Assembly: GCF_044454545.1 (NCBI RefSeq) | Contig: NZ_JBITDV010000004.1 | Coordinates: forward strand, 372,001 to 436,000 | Direction: 5' to 3' | Length of the DNA: 64,000 nucleotides | Origin: Cryptosporangium sp044454545 | Lineage (GTDB): Bacteria > Actinomycetota > Actinomycetes > Mycobacteriales > Cryptosporangiaceae | Shown: in pieces, positions 8,537 to 16,870 of the stretch | How the letters are laid out: every line of letters begins with the position of its first letter | Numbering within the stretch: position 1 is the first letter of the stretch | The notes under the pieces: model-generated | Told to the model about the DNA's origin: nothing | What the model saw: only the letters and a program-made list of their open reading frames with translations | Database searches by the model: none | Made by a program: the position numbers and the translations under genes

Positions 8537-9339
8537 CCGAGGGGCTCGGGGATCCGCTGCCCGGCGGTGGCTGGCGCGGCTGGGCCGCGTTGCTCGCCGA
8601 GAGCTTCGGCGGGCCCGCGTTCGTCAATCTCGCGACCAGCGGCGCGACGACGCTGCGGGTGCTCGACGAACAGTTGCCGTCGGCGCTGCGGTTCGCGCCG
8701 ACGATGGCGAGCGTCGTCGTGGGCGTGAACGACGTGCTGCGGCCCGGCTTCGATCCGTCGGCCATCGAGGATCGGCTGGACTCGGTGGTGGGCGCGCTGT
8801 GCGCGTCCGGCGCCGTCGTGCTGACCGCGCGGATGCCCGACGCCGGCGGGATGCTGCGGCTGCCCGGCGCGCTCCGGCGTCCGCTGAGCCGGCGTACCGA
8901 GTCCCTCAACGAGGCGGTCCGCAACGTCGCGCAGCGGCACCGGACCGTGCACGTCGACCTGGCCGACCACCCCGCGGTGGTCGATCGGGCCGCCTGGCAC
9001 GTCGACCGGCTGCACCCGAACGAACGCGGGCACCGGGTGGTCGCCCGGGAGTTCGCCGGTGCGCTGGAGCTGCGGGGGATTCCGGTCCCGAGGTTCCCGT
9101 CCGCGGAGCCGGGCGGCGGGGCGAGGACGCGGCCGTTCGAACACGCCTGGTGGCTGGCGACCAAGGGCACCGGCTGGATGATCGACCGCGGTACCGACCT
9201 GGTGCCGTATCTGATGGGACTGGCGGCGCGGGAGGTCTGGGCGGCGATCCGTCCGTCGCGCCGGAGGCGTCCGGGGAGATCCGGCGGCACCCCGGAGGGG
9301 GCACGGCCGGGTGCCCGGGCGAGCGCCGGCGAGAGATAG
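8482..9339 (+). CDS. SGNH/GDSL-family hydrolase
   Basis: 285 residues. The SGNH blocks are visible: GDSVTEG (nucleophile Ser), a Gly in block II, GVNDVLRPG (Asn) and DRLHPNERGH (catalytic Asp and His). No signal peptide is apparent. The GTG start at 8482 is preceded by GAGGAGG and lies inside the end of the second glycosyltransferase gene, so the three genes form one operon. An esterase acting on the glycolipid made by its neighbours is a reasonable but unproven idea. Confidence 0.87.
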   Translation: MAESDRAGIRFAALGDSVTEGLGDPLPGGGWRGWAALLAESFGGPAFVNLATSGATTLRVLDEQLPSALRFAPTMASVVVGVNDVLRPGFDPSAIEDRLDSVVGALCASGAVVLTARMPDAGGMLRLPGALRRPLSRRTESLNEAVRNVAQRHRTVHVDLADHPAVVDRAAWHVDRLHPNERGHRVVAREFAGALELRGIPVPRFPSAEPGGGARTRPFEHAWWLATKGTGWMIDRGTDLVPYLMGLAAREVWAAIRPSRRRRPGRSGGTPEGARPGARASAGER

Positions 9340-9342
9340 GCT
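9337..9342 (+). promoter_or_regulatory. TAGGCT -10 box of rph, leaderless type
   Basis: TAGGCT is followed by 7 nt and ATG 9350. It overlaps the stop codon of the SGNH gene, so rph can be transcribed independently of the inserted operon. This box also argues against the upstream GTG start at 9311. Confidence 0.5.
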
Positions 9343-9349
9343 GCGCGCC

Positions 9350-10108
9350 ATGACGGACTCCTCCACCGTGCTCTCGATCGGCCACCGCCCGGACGGCCGT
9401 CAGGCTGATGCGCTTCGCCCGGTCTCGTTCGAACGTGGCTGGTCAGACCATGCCGAGGGCTCGGTTCTGGTCGAGTTCGGCCGTACCCGGGTGCTCTGCA
9501 CCGCGAGCGTCGTCGAGGGCGTGCCGCGCTGGCGCAAGGGCAGCGGCCTGGGCTGGGTCACCGCCGAATACGCGATGCTGCCGCGAGCCACCCACACCCG
9601 GGGCGACCGCGAGTCGGTCAAGGGACGCATCGGCGGGCGCACCCACGAGATCTCCCGGCTGATCGGGCGCAGCCTCCGCGCCTGCCTCGACCTCAAGGCG
9701 CTCGGCGAGAACACGATCACGCTGGACTGCGACGTCCTGCAGGCCGACGGCGGCACCCGCACCGCGGCGATCACCGGCTCTTACGTCGCGCTGGCCGACG
9801 CCGTGCAGTGGCTGGCGTCCCGGCACGCGCTCGCGGCGTCCCCGAAGAAGGCGCTGAAGAACTCGGTCGCCGCGATCAGCGTCGGTGTCATCGACGGTGA
9901 GCCCCGGCTCGACCTCAACTACGACGAGGACGTCAAGGCCGGCGTCGACATGAACGTGGTCTGCACCGGGGCGGGCGAGTTCGTCGAGGTGCAGGGCACC
10001 GGCGAGGCGATCACGTTCGGCCGCTCGACGCTGGACGCGCTGCTCGACCTGGCCGTCGCCGGCTGCGCGGAGCTGACTTCGCTGCAGGCGAAGGCCCTGG
10101 AGTCGTGA
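9350..10108 (+). CDS. rph: Ribonuclease PH
   Basis: 252 residues. It is a phosphorolytic 3'-5' exoribonuclease that trims tRNA 3' ends. Family motifs are RPDGRQADALRPV, EGSVLVEFGRTRVLCTASV, RTHEISRLIGRSLRA, ITLDCDVLQADGGTRTAAITG and LDLNYDEDVKAGVDMNVV (in two stretches). Start ATG 9350 fits family length and the -10 box. The gene overlaps rdgB by GTGA, as in other actinobacteria (Rv1340-Rv1341). Confidence 0.97.
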   Translation: MTDSSTVLSIGHRPDGRQADALRPVSFERGWSDHAEGSVLVEFGRTRVLCTASVVEGVPRWRKGSGLGWVTAEYAMLPRATHTRGDRESVKGRIGGRTHEISRLIGRSLRACLDLKALGENTITLDCDVLQADGGTRTAAITGSYVALADAVQWLASRHALAASPKKALKNSVAAISVGVIDGEPRLDLNYDEDVKAGVDMNVVCTGAGEFVEVQGTGEAITFGRSTLDALLDLAVAGCAELTSLQAKALES

Positions 10109-10719
10109 GCCTCACGCGGGTCGTTCTCGCGAGCCGGAACGCGAAGAAGATCGCCGAACTGCGGCGGATCCTGGCCGTGGCGGTGCCGCAGATCGAGGTC
10201 GTGGGTCTCGACGAGGTGCCGCCGTATCCCGAGACCGTCGAAGACGGGGCCACGTTCGAAGAGAACGCGCTGCTCAAGGCGCGCGAGGCCACGCAGGTGT
10301 CCGGGTTGCCGGCGATCGCCGACGACTCCGGCATCGCGGTGGACGCGCTGAACGGCATGCCGGGCGTGCTCTCGGCGCGCTGGGCCGGGCGTCCCAAGGA
10401 CGACGAGCGCAACCTGCGGCTGGTGCTGGAGCAGGTCGGCGACGTGCCCGACACCCGCCTCGGCGCGGCGTTCGTGTGCGCGGCGGCGCTGGTGCTGCCG
10501 AGCGGCGAGGAGCACGTCGTCGAGGGCCGGATGGAGGGCTCGCTGGTGCGTGAGCCGCGGGGGACGAACGGGTTCGGGTACGACCCGATCTTCCTGCCGT
10601 CCGGATCCGGGCTGACCTCGGCCGAGATGTCCGCGGCCGACAAGGACGCGATCAGCCATCGCGGGAAGGCGTTCCGCGCGCTGGCCGATGTGTTGGCGGC
10701 CACTTTCACTACTGCCTGA
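10105..10719 (+). CDS. rdgB: dITP/XTP pyrophosphatase RdgB
   Basis: 204 residues, GTG start overlapping rph. It hydrolyses non-canonical purine NTPs (dITP, XTP) to monophosphates, cleaning the nucleotide pool. Motifs are VVLASRNAKKIAELR at the N-terminus, TFEENALLKAREA, IADDSGIAVDALNGMPGV, and GTNGFGYDPIFLP with the C-terminal ISHRGKAF. Length and motifs are complete. Confidence 0.96.
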   Translation: MSLTRVVLASRNAKKIAELRRILAVAVPQIEVVGLDEVPPYPETVEDGATFEENALLKAREATQVSGLPAIADDSGIAVDALNGMPGVLSARWAGRPKDDERNLRLVLEQVGDVPDTRLGAAFVCAAALVLPSGEEHVVEGRMEGSLVREPRGTNGFGYDPIFLPSGSGLTSAEMSAADKDAISHRGKAFRALADVLAATFTTA

Positions 10720-10723
10720 CGGA

Positions 10724-10763
10724 ATCGGGGTACTCAGGGGATTGCGCAGTCCCCGACCCCGAT
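10724..10763 (+). terminator. Nested hairpin between rdgB and the MscS gene
   Basis: The outer arms ATCGGGGT/ACCCCGAT enclose the inner arms GGGGA/TCCCC, giving one long stem right after the rdgB stop. It probably ends rph-rdgB transcription. It could equally be a 5' leader structure of the channel gene, whose GTG lies 12 nt further on. Confidence 0.5.
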
Positions 10764-10775
10764 GGGAGTCCGCTC

Positions 10776-12044
10776 GTGTTCGACGAGCTGCCCGATGTCG
10801 TCAAGACGCTGGCGACAACGGCGTTGAGCGTGATTTTCGCGCTCGTCCTGGTTCAGATCGTGCACCTCGCGGTACGCCGGATCGGTCGGCGTGCGCCGCT
10901 GTTCGACCAGCTGGCCACCCGTCTGCACCGGCCCGTGCAGGCGCTGGCCGGGATGCTGGCCGTGCAGGGAGCCCTACACGCCACGACTGCCGCCGGTGAC
11001 TGGCGGGGACCGTTGCTGCACGGGATCTCCGTGCTGGTGATCTTCGCCTCCGCCTGGGTGGTCGGAGCGATCCTGATCGTCCTGGAGGACGCCGCGCTGT
11101 CGCGGTTCCGCACCGACGTGGAGGACAACAAGCGCAACCGGCGCGTGCACACCCAGATCATGGTCGTGCGCCGGGTCACGGTCGCGGTCGTCGTCGTGGT
11201 GGCGGTGGGAGCGGTGCTGGTGACGTTCCCGACCGCGCGGGCGGCCGGAGCCTCGCTGCTGGCGTCCGCCGGTATCGCGGGCGTGGTGGCCGCGCTGGCC
11301 GCCCAGTCGGTGCTCGGCAACGTGTTCGCCGGCGTCCAGCTCGCGTTCAGCGACGAGCTGCGCCTGGACGACGTGGTGGTCGTCGAGGAGGAGTGGGGCC
11401 GGGTCGAGGACATCACGCTGAGCTACGTCGTGCTGCACCTCTGGGACGACCGCCGGCTGACGCTCCCGACGTCGTACTTCACCACCAAGCCGTTCCAGAA
11501 CTGGACGCGCAACGAGTCGGCGCTGCTCGGCGCGGTCGAGATCGACGTCGATTGGGCGGTGCCGACCGAGGACATGCGCCGCGAGCTGCGGCACATCTGC
11601 GAGGGCACCGACCTCTGGGACGGGCGGGCCTGCGTGTTCCAGGTGACCGACGCCGTCGGTGGCGTCGTCCGGGTGCGGGCGCTGGTGACCGCCACCGACG
11701 CCGGGACCCTGTTCGACCTGCGGTGTCACGTGCGCGAGCGGTTGGTGCAGTGGTTGCGGGAGAACCATCCGGAAGCGCTGCCGCGGTCGCGGTCCGACGT
11801 CACCGGGATACCGGGGCTGCGGATCGACAAGGTCGAGGGACTGAGCCGGGGCCCGGACGGTTCGCCGGGCGCGGGTTCAGACCGGTCGGACCGGTCGGAC
11901 CGGCTTCTGGGGGCCGGGCGGGCGGTGCCGCTCGACGACGTGCCAGACGCCGGGCGGGATGCCCGGGTGTTCAGCGGGTCCGCCGACGGCCGCGAGCGGA
12001 ACGCCGCGTTCTCGGGACCGACGGACGACAACAGCCGCGCTTGA
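10776..12044 (+). CDS. MscS-family mechanosensitive ion channel
   Basis: 422 residues. Hydrophobic segments lie near residues 7-32, 78-100 and 130-150. A pore-lining helix (GASLLASAGIAGVVAALAAQ) is followed by the MscS beta-domain signature VLGNVFAGVQLAFSDELRLDD and LTLPTSYFTTKPFQNW. It would release osmolytes under membrane tension. The last 70 or so residues are low complexity, including a DRSDRSDR run from a 9-bp repeat, and the gene ends in the first unit of a 15-bp repeat. GTG 10776 has GGGAG 8 nt upstream. Confidence 0.9.
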   Translation: MFDELPDVVKTLATTALSVIFALVLVQIVHLAVRRIGRRAPLFDQLATRLHRPVQALAGMLAVQGALHATTAAGDWRGPLLHGISVLVIFASAWVVGAILIVLEDAALSRFRTDVEDNKRNRRVHTQIMVVRRVTVAVVVVVAVGAVLVTFPTARAAGASLLASAGIAGVVAALAAQSVLGNVFAGVQLAFSDELRLDDVVVVEEEWGRVEDITLSYVVLHLWDDRRLTLPTSYFTTKPFQNWTRNESALLGAVEIDVDWAVPTEDMRRELRHICEGTDLWDGRACVFQVTDAVGGVVRVRALVTATDAGTLFDLRCHVRERLVQWLRENHPEALPRSRSDVTGIPGLRIDKVEGLSRGPDGSPGAGSDRSDRSDRLLGAGRAVPLDDVPDAGRDARVFSGSADGRERNAAFSGPTDDNSRA

Positions 12045-12173
12045 CCCGGCCGCCCTCGACCCGGCCGCGCTCGACCCGGCCGCGCTCGACCCCGCCGCGC
12101 TCGACCCCGCCGCGCTCGACCCCGCCGCGCTCGACCGGCCGCCCTCGACCCGTCGGGGGTCGACCCGTCGGGG
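12040..12173. repeat. 15-bp tandem repeat, about nine units
   Basis: The unit CTCGACCCCGCCGCG and close variants is repeated head to tail, with one 14-bp copy and two diverged final copies ending GTCGGGG. It starts on the stop codon of the MscS gene and fills much of the 234-bp spacer before the next gene. It could encode a Leu-Asp-Pro-Ala-Ala repeat, but no start or ribosome site supports translation. Bases 12174-12278 show only the GGAGGAGGAAC ribosome site of the next gene. Confidence 0.85.
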
Positions 12174-12278
12174 GTCGGTCGCCTCCTGGGCCGGGCTCCG
12201 CGGAGCGCGGCGGGAGGCCGGGCGCGTCCGGGTGGCACGGGCCGGACAGAATGACGATCGCCTGCGGAGGAGGAACGG

Positions 12279-12494
12279 ATGTCGGACGGCCTGCGGACGG
12301 TGCTGTACTGGCTCAGCGCGATCTTCGGCGTGCTGGGGGTGGTGCTGCTGCTGGTCTCGCTCCTGCAGACCACGGTGCGCAAGCGCCTGCAGGAGACGAC
12401 GCCGATCCGCACCCTGGCGGTCGCGATCGTGCTGCTGGCCGGCGCCGCGATCGTGGTGGCCATCGCCCTCATCTGGCCTCACCCGCCGGAGTAG
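12279..12494 (+). CDS. Small two-helix membrane protein
   Basis: 71 residues with two transmembrane helices (about residues 7-28 and 43-66) joined by a basic loop, TTVRKRLQETTP. A strong ribosome site (GGAGGAGGAACGG) precedes ATG 12279, which supports a real gene despite its size. I do not recognise the family. Its 3' end overlaps the convergent beta-clamp gene by 16 bp. Confidence 0.7.
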   Translation: MSDGLRTVLYWLSAIFGVLGVVLLLVSLLQTTVRKRLQETTPIRTLAVAIVLLAGAAIVVAIALIWPHPPE

Positions 12495-13747
12495 TCCACC
12501 CGGACCGGCTGGAGGACGTACGCGGCCTCGGCCCCGCCGGCGGGGCTGAGCATCACCGGCTTGAGCGGATCGTCGAACGACAGCGTGACGCGCGAGGCAC
12601 CGACGGCCCGCAACCCGTCGAGCAGGTAGGCCTCGTTGAACGCGAGCGTGACCGGTGCGCCGGTGAACTCGGCGTCGATCGCCTCGCTGGCCTCCGCGTC
12701 CTGGGCACCCCGCGCCTCGACGGTCACCGAGCCGGACGCCGAACCCTTGACCGAACCGGCCGCTGACCCGCGTGCCGAACCGGGTGCTGACCCGAGTGCT
12801 GAACCGGCCGCTGACCCGGGTGCCAGCCGGAGCAGCACCGGGGACGTGCGGTCGGCGAAGAGTGCCACCCGTTTCACGACCTCGGTCAGCTCGGCCACCG
12901 GCATCGTCGCGACGGTCGGGCGCGGTGCGTCGAACAGGCGGCCCATCGGCGGGAACGTGCCCTCGAGCAACCGGGTGGTCAGTTGCCGTCCGGCCGCCGT
13001 GAACCCGATCGTGCCGCCGTCGAACACGCCCTCGTCGACGACGACCGCCAGCGTGTCGGGCACCGGGGCGAAGGCCCTGGCCGCGTCGAGCAGCGGCCGG
13101 GCCGGGACGAGGAACTCGCCTTCGCGTTTCGGATCGACCGGCTGCCAGGTCAGCTCACGTCGGGCGGCCCGGTAGCGGTCGGAGGCCAGCAGCGACATCC
13201 GGTCTCCCCCGACCGCGACCCGGACGCTGGTGAGGATCGGCAGCGACTCCTCGCGCGACGCAGCGGCGGCGACCTGGGCCACCGCGGCACCGAACAGCGT
13301 GGCATCGACGGTGCCGGTCGGTGCCGAGAGCACGGGTGGGCGCGCGTAGTCCTCCACCGGCATCGTCGGCAGCCCGAAGCGTCCGCCGCCGCAGCGCAGC
13401 CGCAGCACCCCGCCGGTGAGCTCGACGTCGATCGCCTGATCGGGCAGCGCCTTCGTGATCTCGACGAGGAGCCGGGCCGACACCAGCGCGCAGCCGGCCG
13501 CGCCGGACTCGCCGCCGGCCGTCCCGGCGCCGGCCGTCCCGGCATCGGCCGTCCCGGCATCGGCCGTCTCGACGGGGACGACGACGCGGGCGGACGACTC
13601 GCCGTCGAAGCTCGTGACGGTGAGCTCACCGCCCGCGAGTTCCAGCAGCGCCCCGCCGAGGTGCGGCCGCGCGGGGTGCACGGCGGCGCACCGGGTGCCC
13701 CACGTGACCGCCTCCGCGAGCGACTCGCGCTTGACCCAGAACCTCAT
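12479..13747 (-). CDS. DNA polymerase III beta-clamp (DnaN) paralogue with repeat insertions
   Basis: 422 residues, three-domain sliding-clamp architecture: MRFWVKRESLAEAVTWGTR, LLVEITKALPD, LPILTSVRVAV with ASDRYRAARRELTW, and FNEAYLLDGLRAV with SFDDPLKPVMLSP. This is not a dnaA-dnaN-recF locus, so it is probably a second clamp. Two low-complexity insertions interrupt it: Thr-Ala-Gly-rich near residues 62-82 and a Gly-Ser-Ala four-residue repeat near residues 310-343. The end is VLQPVRVDYSGG instead of the usual (M)PMRL-type terminus. GGGAGG precedes ATG 13747. Confidence 0.88.
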   Translation of the reverse strand: MRFWVKRESLAEAVTWGTRCAAVHPARPHLGGALLELAGGELTVTSFDGESSARVVVPVETADAGTADAGTAGAGTAGGESGAAGCALVSARLLVEITKALPDQAIDVELTGGVLRLRCGGGRFGLPTMPVEDYARPPVLSAPTGTVDATLFGAAVAQVAAAASREESLPILTSVRVAVGGDRMSLLASDRYRAARRELTWQPVDPKREGEFLVPARPLLDAARAFAPVPDTLAVVVDEGVFDGGTIGFTAAGRQLTTRLLEGTFPPMGRLFDAPRPTVATMPVAELTEVVKRVALFADRTSPVLLRLAPGSAAGSALGSAPGSARGSAAGSVKGSASGSVTVEARGAQDAEASEAIDAEFTGAPVTLAFNEAYLLDGLRAVGASRVTLSFDDPLKPVMLSPAGGAEAAYVLQPVRVDYSGG

Positions 13748-13808
13748 GGCTGGCCGCCTCCCTAGTGCTCAGCGAACATTGTGAACCCCGGGTCGGACAG
13801 TTCCGCGC

Positions 13809-14594
13809 CTACTTGACCTCGTGGCGCAGGACCCGGACGGTTCCCGCGGCCAGCGGCACGGCGACCCAGACCGCTACCGACGTGGCCAGGCGGCCCCAGC
13901 TTCCCCCCGTCATCGAGTCCGTGAGCAGCGGATTGGTCGTCACGCTGAGGTCGAGCCACCCGGCCGCGTCCCGCAGCGCCGACACCGCCTCCCCGAGAAT
14001 CGACCACGCCGTCGGGATCACGAAATACAGCACGATCGCCAGCCCCGACGCCAGCAGCAGCGCCCCGAACGCGATCCCCATCAGCATGTTGATGGTCTGG
14101 TACACAATCCCGTAGGCCACATCGGCGACGCCGAGGTCCCAGCCCCCGCCGCGCCCGAGCAGATCCGCCGCGACGTTCCCGAGCACGGCCACCGCCACCG
14201 CCACGGCCACCGATGCCAGTGCGATCGCGACCGCGGCCAGGACCTTGGCGAGGAGCACCCGCTCGCGTTTCGGCACCAGCGTGAACGTCACCAGCGACGT
14301 CCGCTGGTTCCACTCGCTGGTCACCGCGAGGATCCCCAGCACCGGCAGCAGCAACCCCGAACCGGCCAGCGCGAAGGCGAAGAACTCGTCCGCGGTCCGG
14401 GTGTCGGACGACCCGGCGAACAGCCGGATCAGCACCAGCCCCATCGTCACCAGCCCGACGCTGGCGAGCAGCCAGCGCCCGGCCCGGGTGTCGGCCATCT
14501 TGCGCAGCTCCACGAGCGTGAGCCGCCCCAGCGACGGCCTCTTCCCGGCCGTCACGTCGTGCGTACGGGTCTCCGGTTCCGCGATCGCGGTCAT
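13809..14594 (-). CDS. ABC-2 type transporter permease
   Basis: 261 residues with about six hydrophobic segments, including WLLASVGLVTMGLVLIRLF and GLLLPVLGILAVTSEW, and the ABC-2 hallmark TSEWNQRTSLVTFTLVPKRERVL. The preceding ATPase gene overlaps it by ATGA, so the two form one exporter. The substrate is unknown. The divergent two-component system next door suggests induction by an envelope or antibiotic signal. Confidence 0.9.
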   Translation of the reverse strand: MTAIAEPETRTHDVTAGKRPSLGRLTLVELRKMADTRAGRWLLASVGLVTMGLVLIRLFAGSSDTRTADEFFAFALAGSGLLLPVLGILAVTSEWNQRTSLVTFTLVPKRERVLLAKVLAAVAIALASVAVAVAVAVLGNVAADLLGRGGGWDLGVADVAYGIVYQTINMLMGIAFGALLLASGLAIVLYFVIPTAWSILGEAVSALRDAAGWLDLSVTTNPLLTDSMTGGSWGRLATSVAVWVAVPLAAGTVRVLRHEVK

Positions 14595-15499
14595 GCTGCA
14601 GCCTTTCCCGTGGTTGTCGCTGCCGTGAGCTGGAGGAACATCTCTTCCAGACCGCTTCCGTCCACCGGCCGGAGCTCGGTGAGCACGACCCCGCCGAGCG
14701 AGGCCGCCCGTCCGACCGCCTCGGCCTCGGCGTCCACGTCGAAGCTCCCGTCGGGATGCTCGGTCACGGTCAGGGCGGCGGTCTCCAGCGCCGCCCGGAG
14801 GGCCGTCGCGTCGGTGGCCCGCACCCGGACCCCCGCGGCCCGGAGCAGGTCGGCCTTGGTGCCCTGGGCGACGACCCGGCCGCTGCCGATCACGACGAGG
14901 TGATCGGCGATGACCTCGATCTCGCGCAGCAGGTGCGAGGAGAGCAGCACCGTGCCGCCGCGGTCGGCGAACTCGCGCAGCAGGCCGCGCATCCAGTAGA
15001 TGCCCTCGGGGTCGAGGCCGTTCGCCGGCTCGTCGAGTATCAGCACGGTCGGGTCGCCGAGCAGGGCGTTCGCCAGGCCGAGGCGCTGCCGCATCCCGAG
15101 GGAGTACGCGCCCACCCGGCGGCTCGCCGCGACCCGCGGTAGCCCGACCCGCTCGAGCAGTTCGCCGACGCGCTTTCCGTCCACGCCGAGGACGCGGGCC
15201 GAGACGGCCAGCGTCTCGTGCCCGCTCCGGCCGGCGTGCTGCGCGGACGCGTCGAGCAGCACTCCGACCTCCCGGCCGGGGTTCGGCAGTTCCCGGTAGG
15301 GCAGACCGCCGATCGTCGCGCTCCCGGACGTCGGCGGTGTGAGGCCGCAGATCATGCGCAGCGTCGTCGACTTGCCGGCCCCGTTGGGCCCGAGGAAGCC
15401 GGTGACGCTACCGGGTTCGCAGCGGAACGAGATGTCGTCCACCGCTTTGAAGGCTCCGCGTGAGCCGTACGTCTTCGTGAGTCGATCCACCGTGATCAT
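14591..15499 (-). CDS. ABC transporter ATP-binding protein
   Basis: 302 residues. Walker A is GPNGAGKST, the signature is YSLGMRQRLGLANALL, Walker B is PTVLILDEPANGLDPEG, and the H-loop is LLSSHLLREIEVIADH. These are typical of drug- or lantibiotic-type ABC-2 exporters. It overlaps the permease gene and shares a 129-bp divergent spacer with the histidine kinase gene. Confidence 0.94.
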   Translation of the reverse strand: MITVDRLTKTYGSRGAFKAVDDISFRCEPGSVTGFLGPNGAGKSTTLRMICGLTPPTSGSATIGGLPYRELPNPGREVGVLLDASAQHAGRSGHETLAVSARVLGVDGKRVGELLERVGLPRVAASRRVGAYSLGMRQRLGLANALLGDPTVLILDEPANGLDPEGIYWMRGLLREFADRGGTVLLSSHLLREIEVIADHLVVIGSGRVVAQGTKADLLRAAGVRVRATDATALRAALETAALTVTEHPDGSFDVDAEAEAVGRAASLGGVVLTELRPVDGSGLEEMFLQLTAATTTGKAAA

Positions 15500-15616
15500 G
15501 CGGGAAAGCGTCGCGCCCGGCGACGTCCTCGGGCGTCGCCCGGAAGGCTACGGCGGATAGCCGAAGTCGCAGACCGGATGAACTTTGGTCGGTATCGGGC
15601 CCGACGCCCGCGGTCG

Positions 15617-15622
15617 TAGCCT
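15617..15622 (+). promoter_or_regulatory. TAGCCT -10 box of the histidine kinase gene
   Basis: TAGCCT, then 6 nt, then ATG 15629; no ribosome site is present, which is consistent with a leaderless message. Confidence 0.45.
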
Positions 15623-15628
15623 GCCCCT

Positions 15629-16870
15629 ATGGGGTCGGCGAGCAATCCGAACGCGGACGCCGCCCTCGCGAGCACCGAGGCGATGCTCCGGTCGCTCGCC
15701 GCCGACCGGCCCGAGTTCGTCCCGGCGGGCCGGGAACGCGCGATCGACGTCGTCTGCGTGCTCGCGGCGGCGGCGTTCCCGGCCCTGTTCTGGGTGCTGC
15801 TCGCCACCGGTCGCGCCCCGCAGGACGAGCTCCTCCAGCGCGCCGACCTCGTGCTGGCGTCGCTCGGGGCGGTGCTGATCTGGTGGCGGCGCCGCTGGGC
15901 GATCGAGATCTCGGTGCTGATCTCGGTGCTGAGCACGGTCTCCCAGCTGATCAGCATCGCGCAGGGCATCGCGTTGCTGACCGTGGCGGTCCGGTGCCGG
16001 CCGCGGGTCGTCGCGCTGGCCGCCGGGGTCTTCGTCGTGTCCGGCGCGCTCTTCGGCGTGATCCGCCCGGCGCCGAATCTGCCGTACTGGGTGACGCTGA
16101 CGATCGTCGTGCTGCTGGCCGGCGGGCTGGTCGCCTGGGGCAGCTTCATCCGGGCCCGCCGCGCGCTGATCGCCTCGCTGCGCGGACGCGCCCGCCGGGC
16201 CGAGGAGGAGCAGAGCCGCCGGATCGAGCAGGCCCGCCAGCTCGAACGCACCCGGATCGCGCGCGAGATGCACGACGTCCTCGCCCACCGGATCTCGCTG
16301 CTCAGCCTGCACGCCGGCGCGCTGGAATTCCGTCCGGACGCTCCGCCCGACGAGATCGCCGGCGCCGCCGGGGTGATCCGCACCAGCGCCCACCAGGCCC
16401 TGCAGGAACTCCGGGACGTCATCGGCGTCCTCCGCGACGGCAGCTCCGACGTCGAGCACGACCGCCCGCAGCCGACGCTGGGCGACGTGCCCGCGCTGGT
16501 CACCGAGGCCCGCCGGGCCGGCACCACGATCGACCTCGACGTCCGGGTGGACGACCCGGACGCGGTGCCCGCGGTGATCGGGCGGACCGCCTACCGGGTC
16601 ATCCAGGAAGGACTGACGAACGCACGGAAGCACGCGCTCGGCGCCGCGGTGCGGGTCACGGTGAGCGGCGACCGAATCGACGGCCTGTCGGTCGAGGTGC
16701 GGAACTGGCTGCCGCTGCGTCCGGCCGAGACCGCGATCCCCGGCGCCGGAACCGGCATCATCGGGTTGGGCGAGCGCGTCGGGCTCGTCGGCGGGCGGCT
16801 CGAGCACGGTCCGTCGACCGGCGGCGACTTCCGGCTGACTGCCTGGCTGCCCTGGAGCGGAGGACAATGA
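15629..16870 (+). CDS. NarL/DesK-type sensor histidine kinase
   Basis: 413 residues. About five hydrophobic segments occupy residues 35-185. HisKA_3 follows with the phospho-acceptor His215 in REMHDVLAHRISLL, then a HATPase_c domain containing VIQEGLTNARKHA and GTGIIGLGERV. It is paired with the response regulator that overlaps its stop by ATGA. The divergent ABC exporter is the likely target of the pair. Confidence 0.93.
   Translation: MGSASNPNADAALASTEAMLRSLAADRPEFVPAGRERAIDVVCVLAAAAFPALFWVLLATGRAPQDELLQRADLVLASLGAVLIWWRRRWAIEISVLISVLSTVSQLISIAQGIALLTVAVRCRPRVVALAAGVFVVSGALFGVIRPAPNLPYWVTLTIVVLLAGGLVAWGSFIRARRALIASLRGRARRAEEEQSRRIEQARQLERTRIAREMHDVLAHRISLLSLHAGALEFRPDAPPDEIAGAAGVIRTSAHQALQELRDVIGVLRDGSSDVEHDRPQPTLGDVPALVTEARRAGTTIDLDVRVDDPDAVPAVIGRTAYRVIQEGLTNARKHALGAAVRVTVSGDRIDGLSVEVRNWLPLRPAETAIPGAGTGIIGLGERVGLVGGRLEHGPSTGGDFRLTAWLPWSGGQ

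Noticed and set aside
12040..12173. Leu-Asp-Pro-Ala-Ala repeat protein
   Set aside because: The 15-bp repeat is open in several frames simply because its length is a multiple of three. There is no start or ribosome site, and it follows the stop of the MscS gene.
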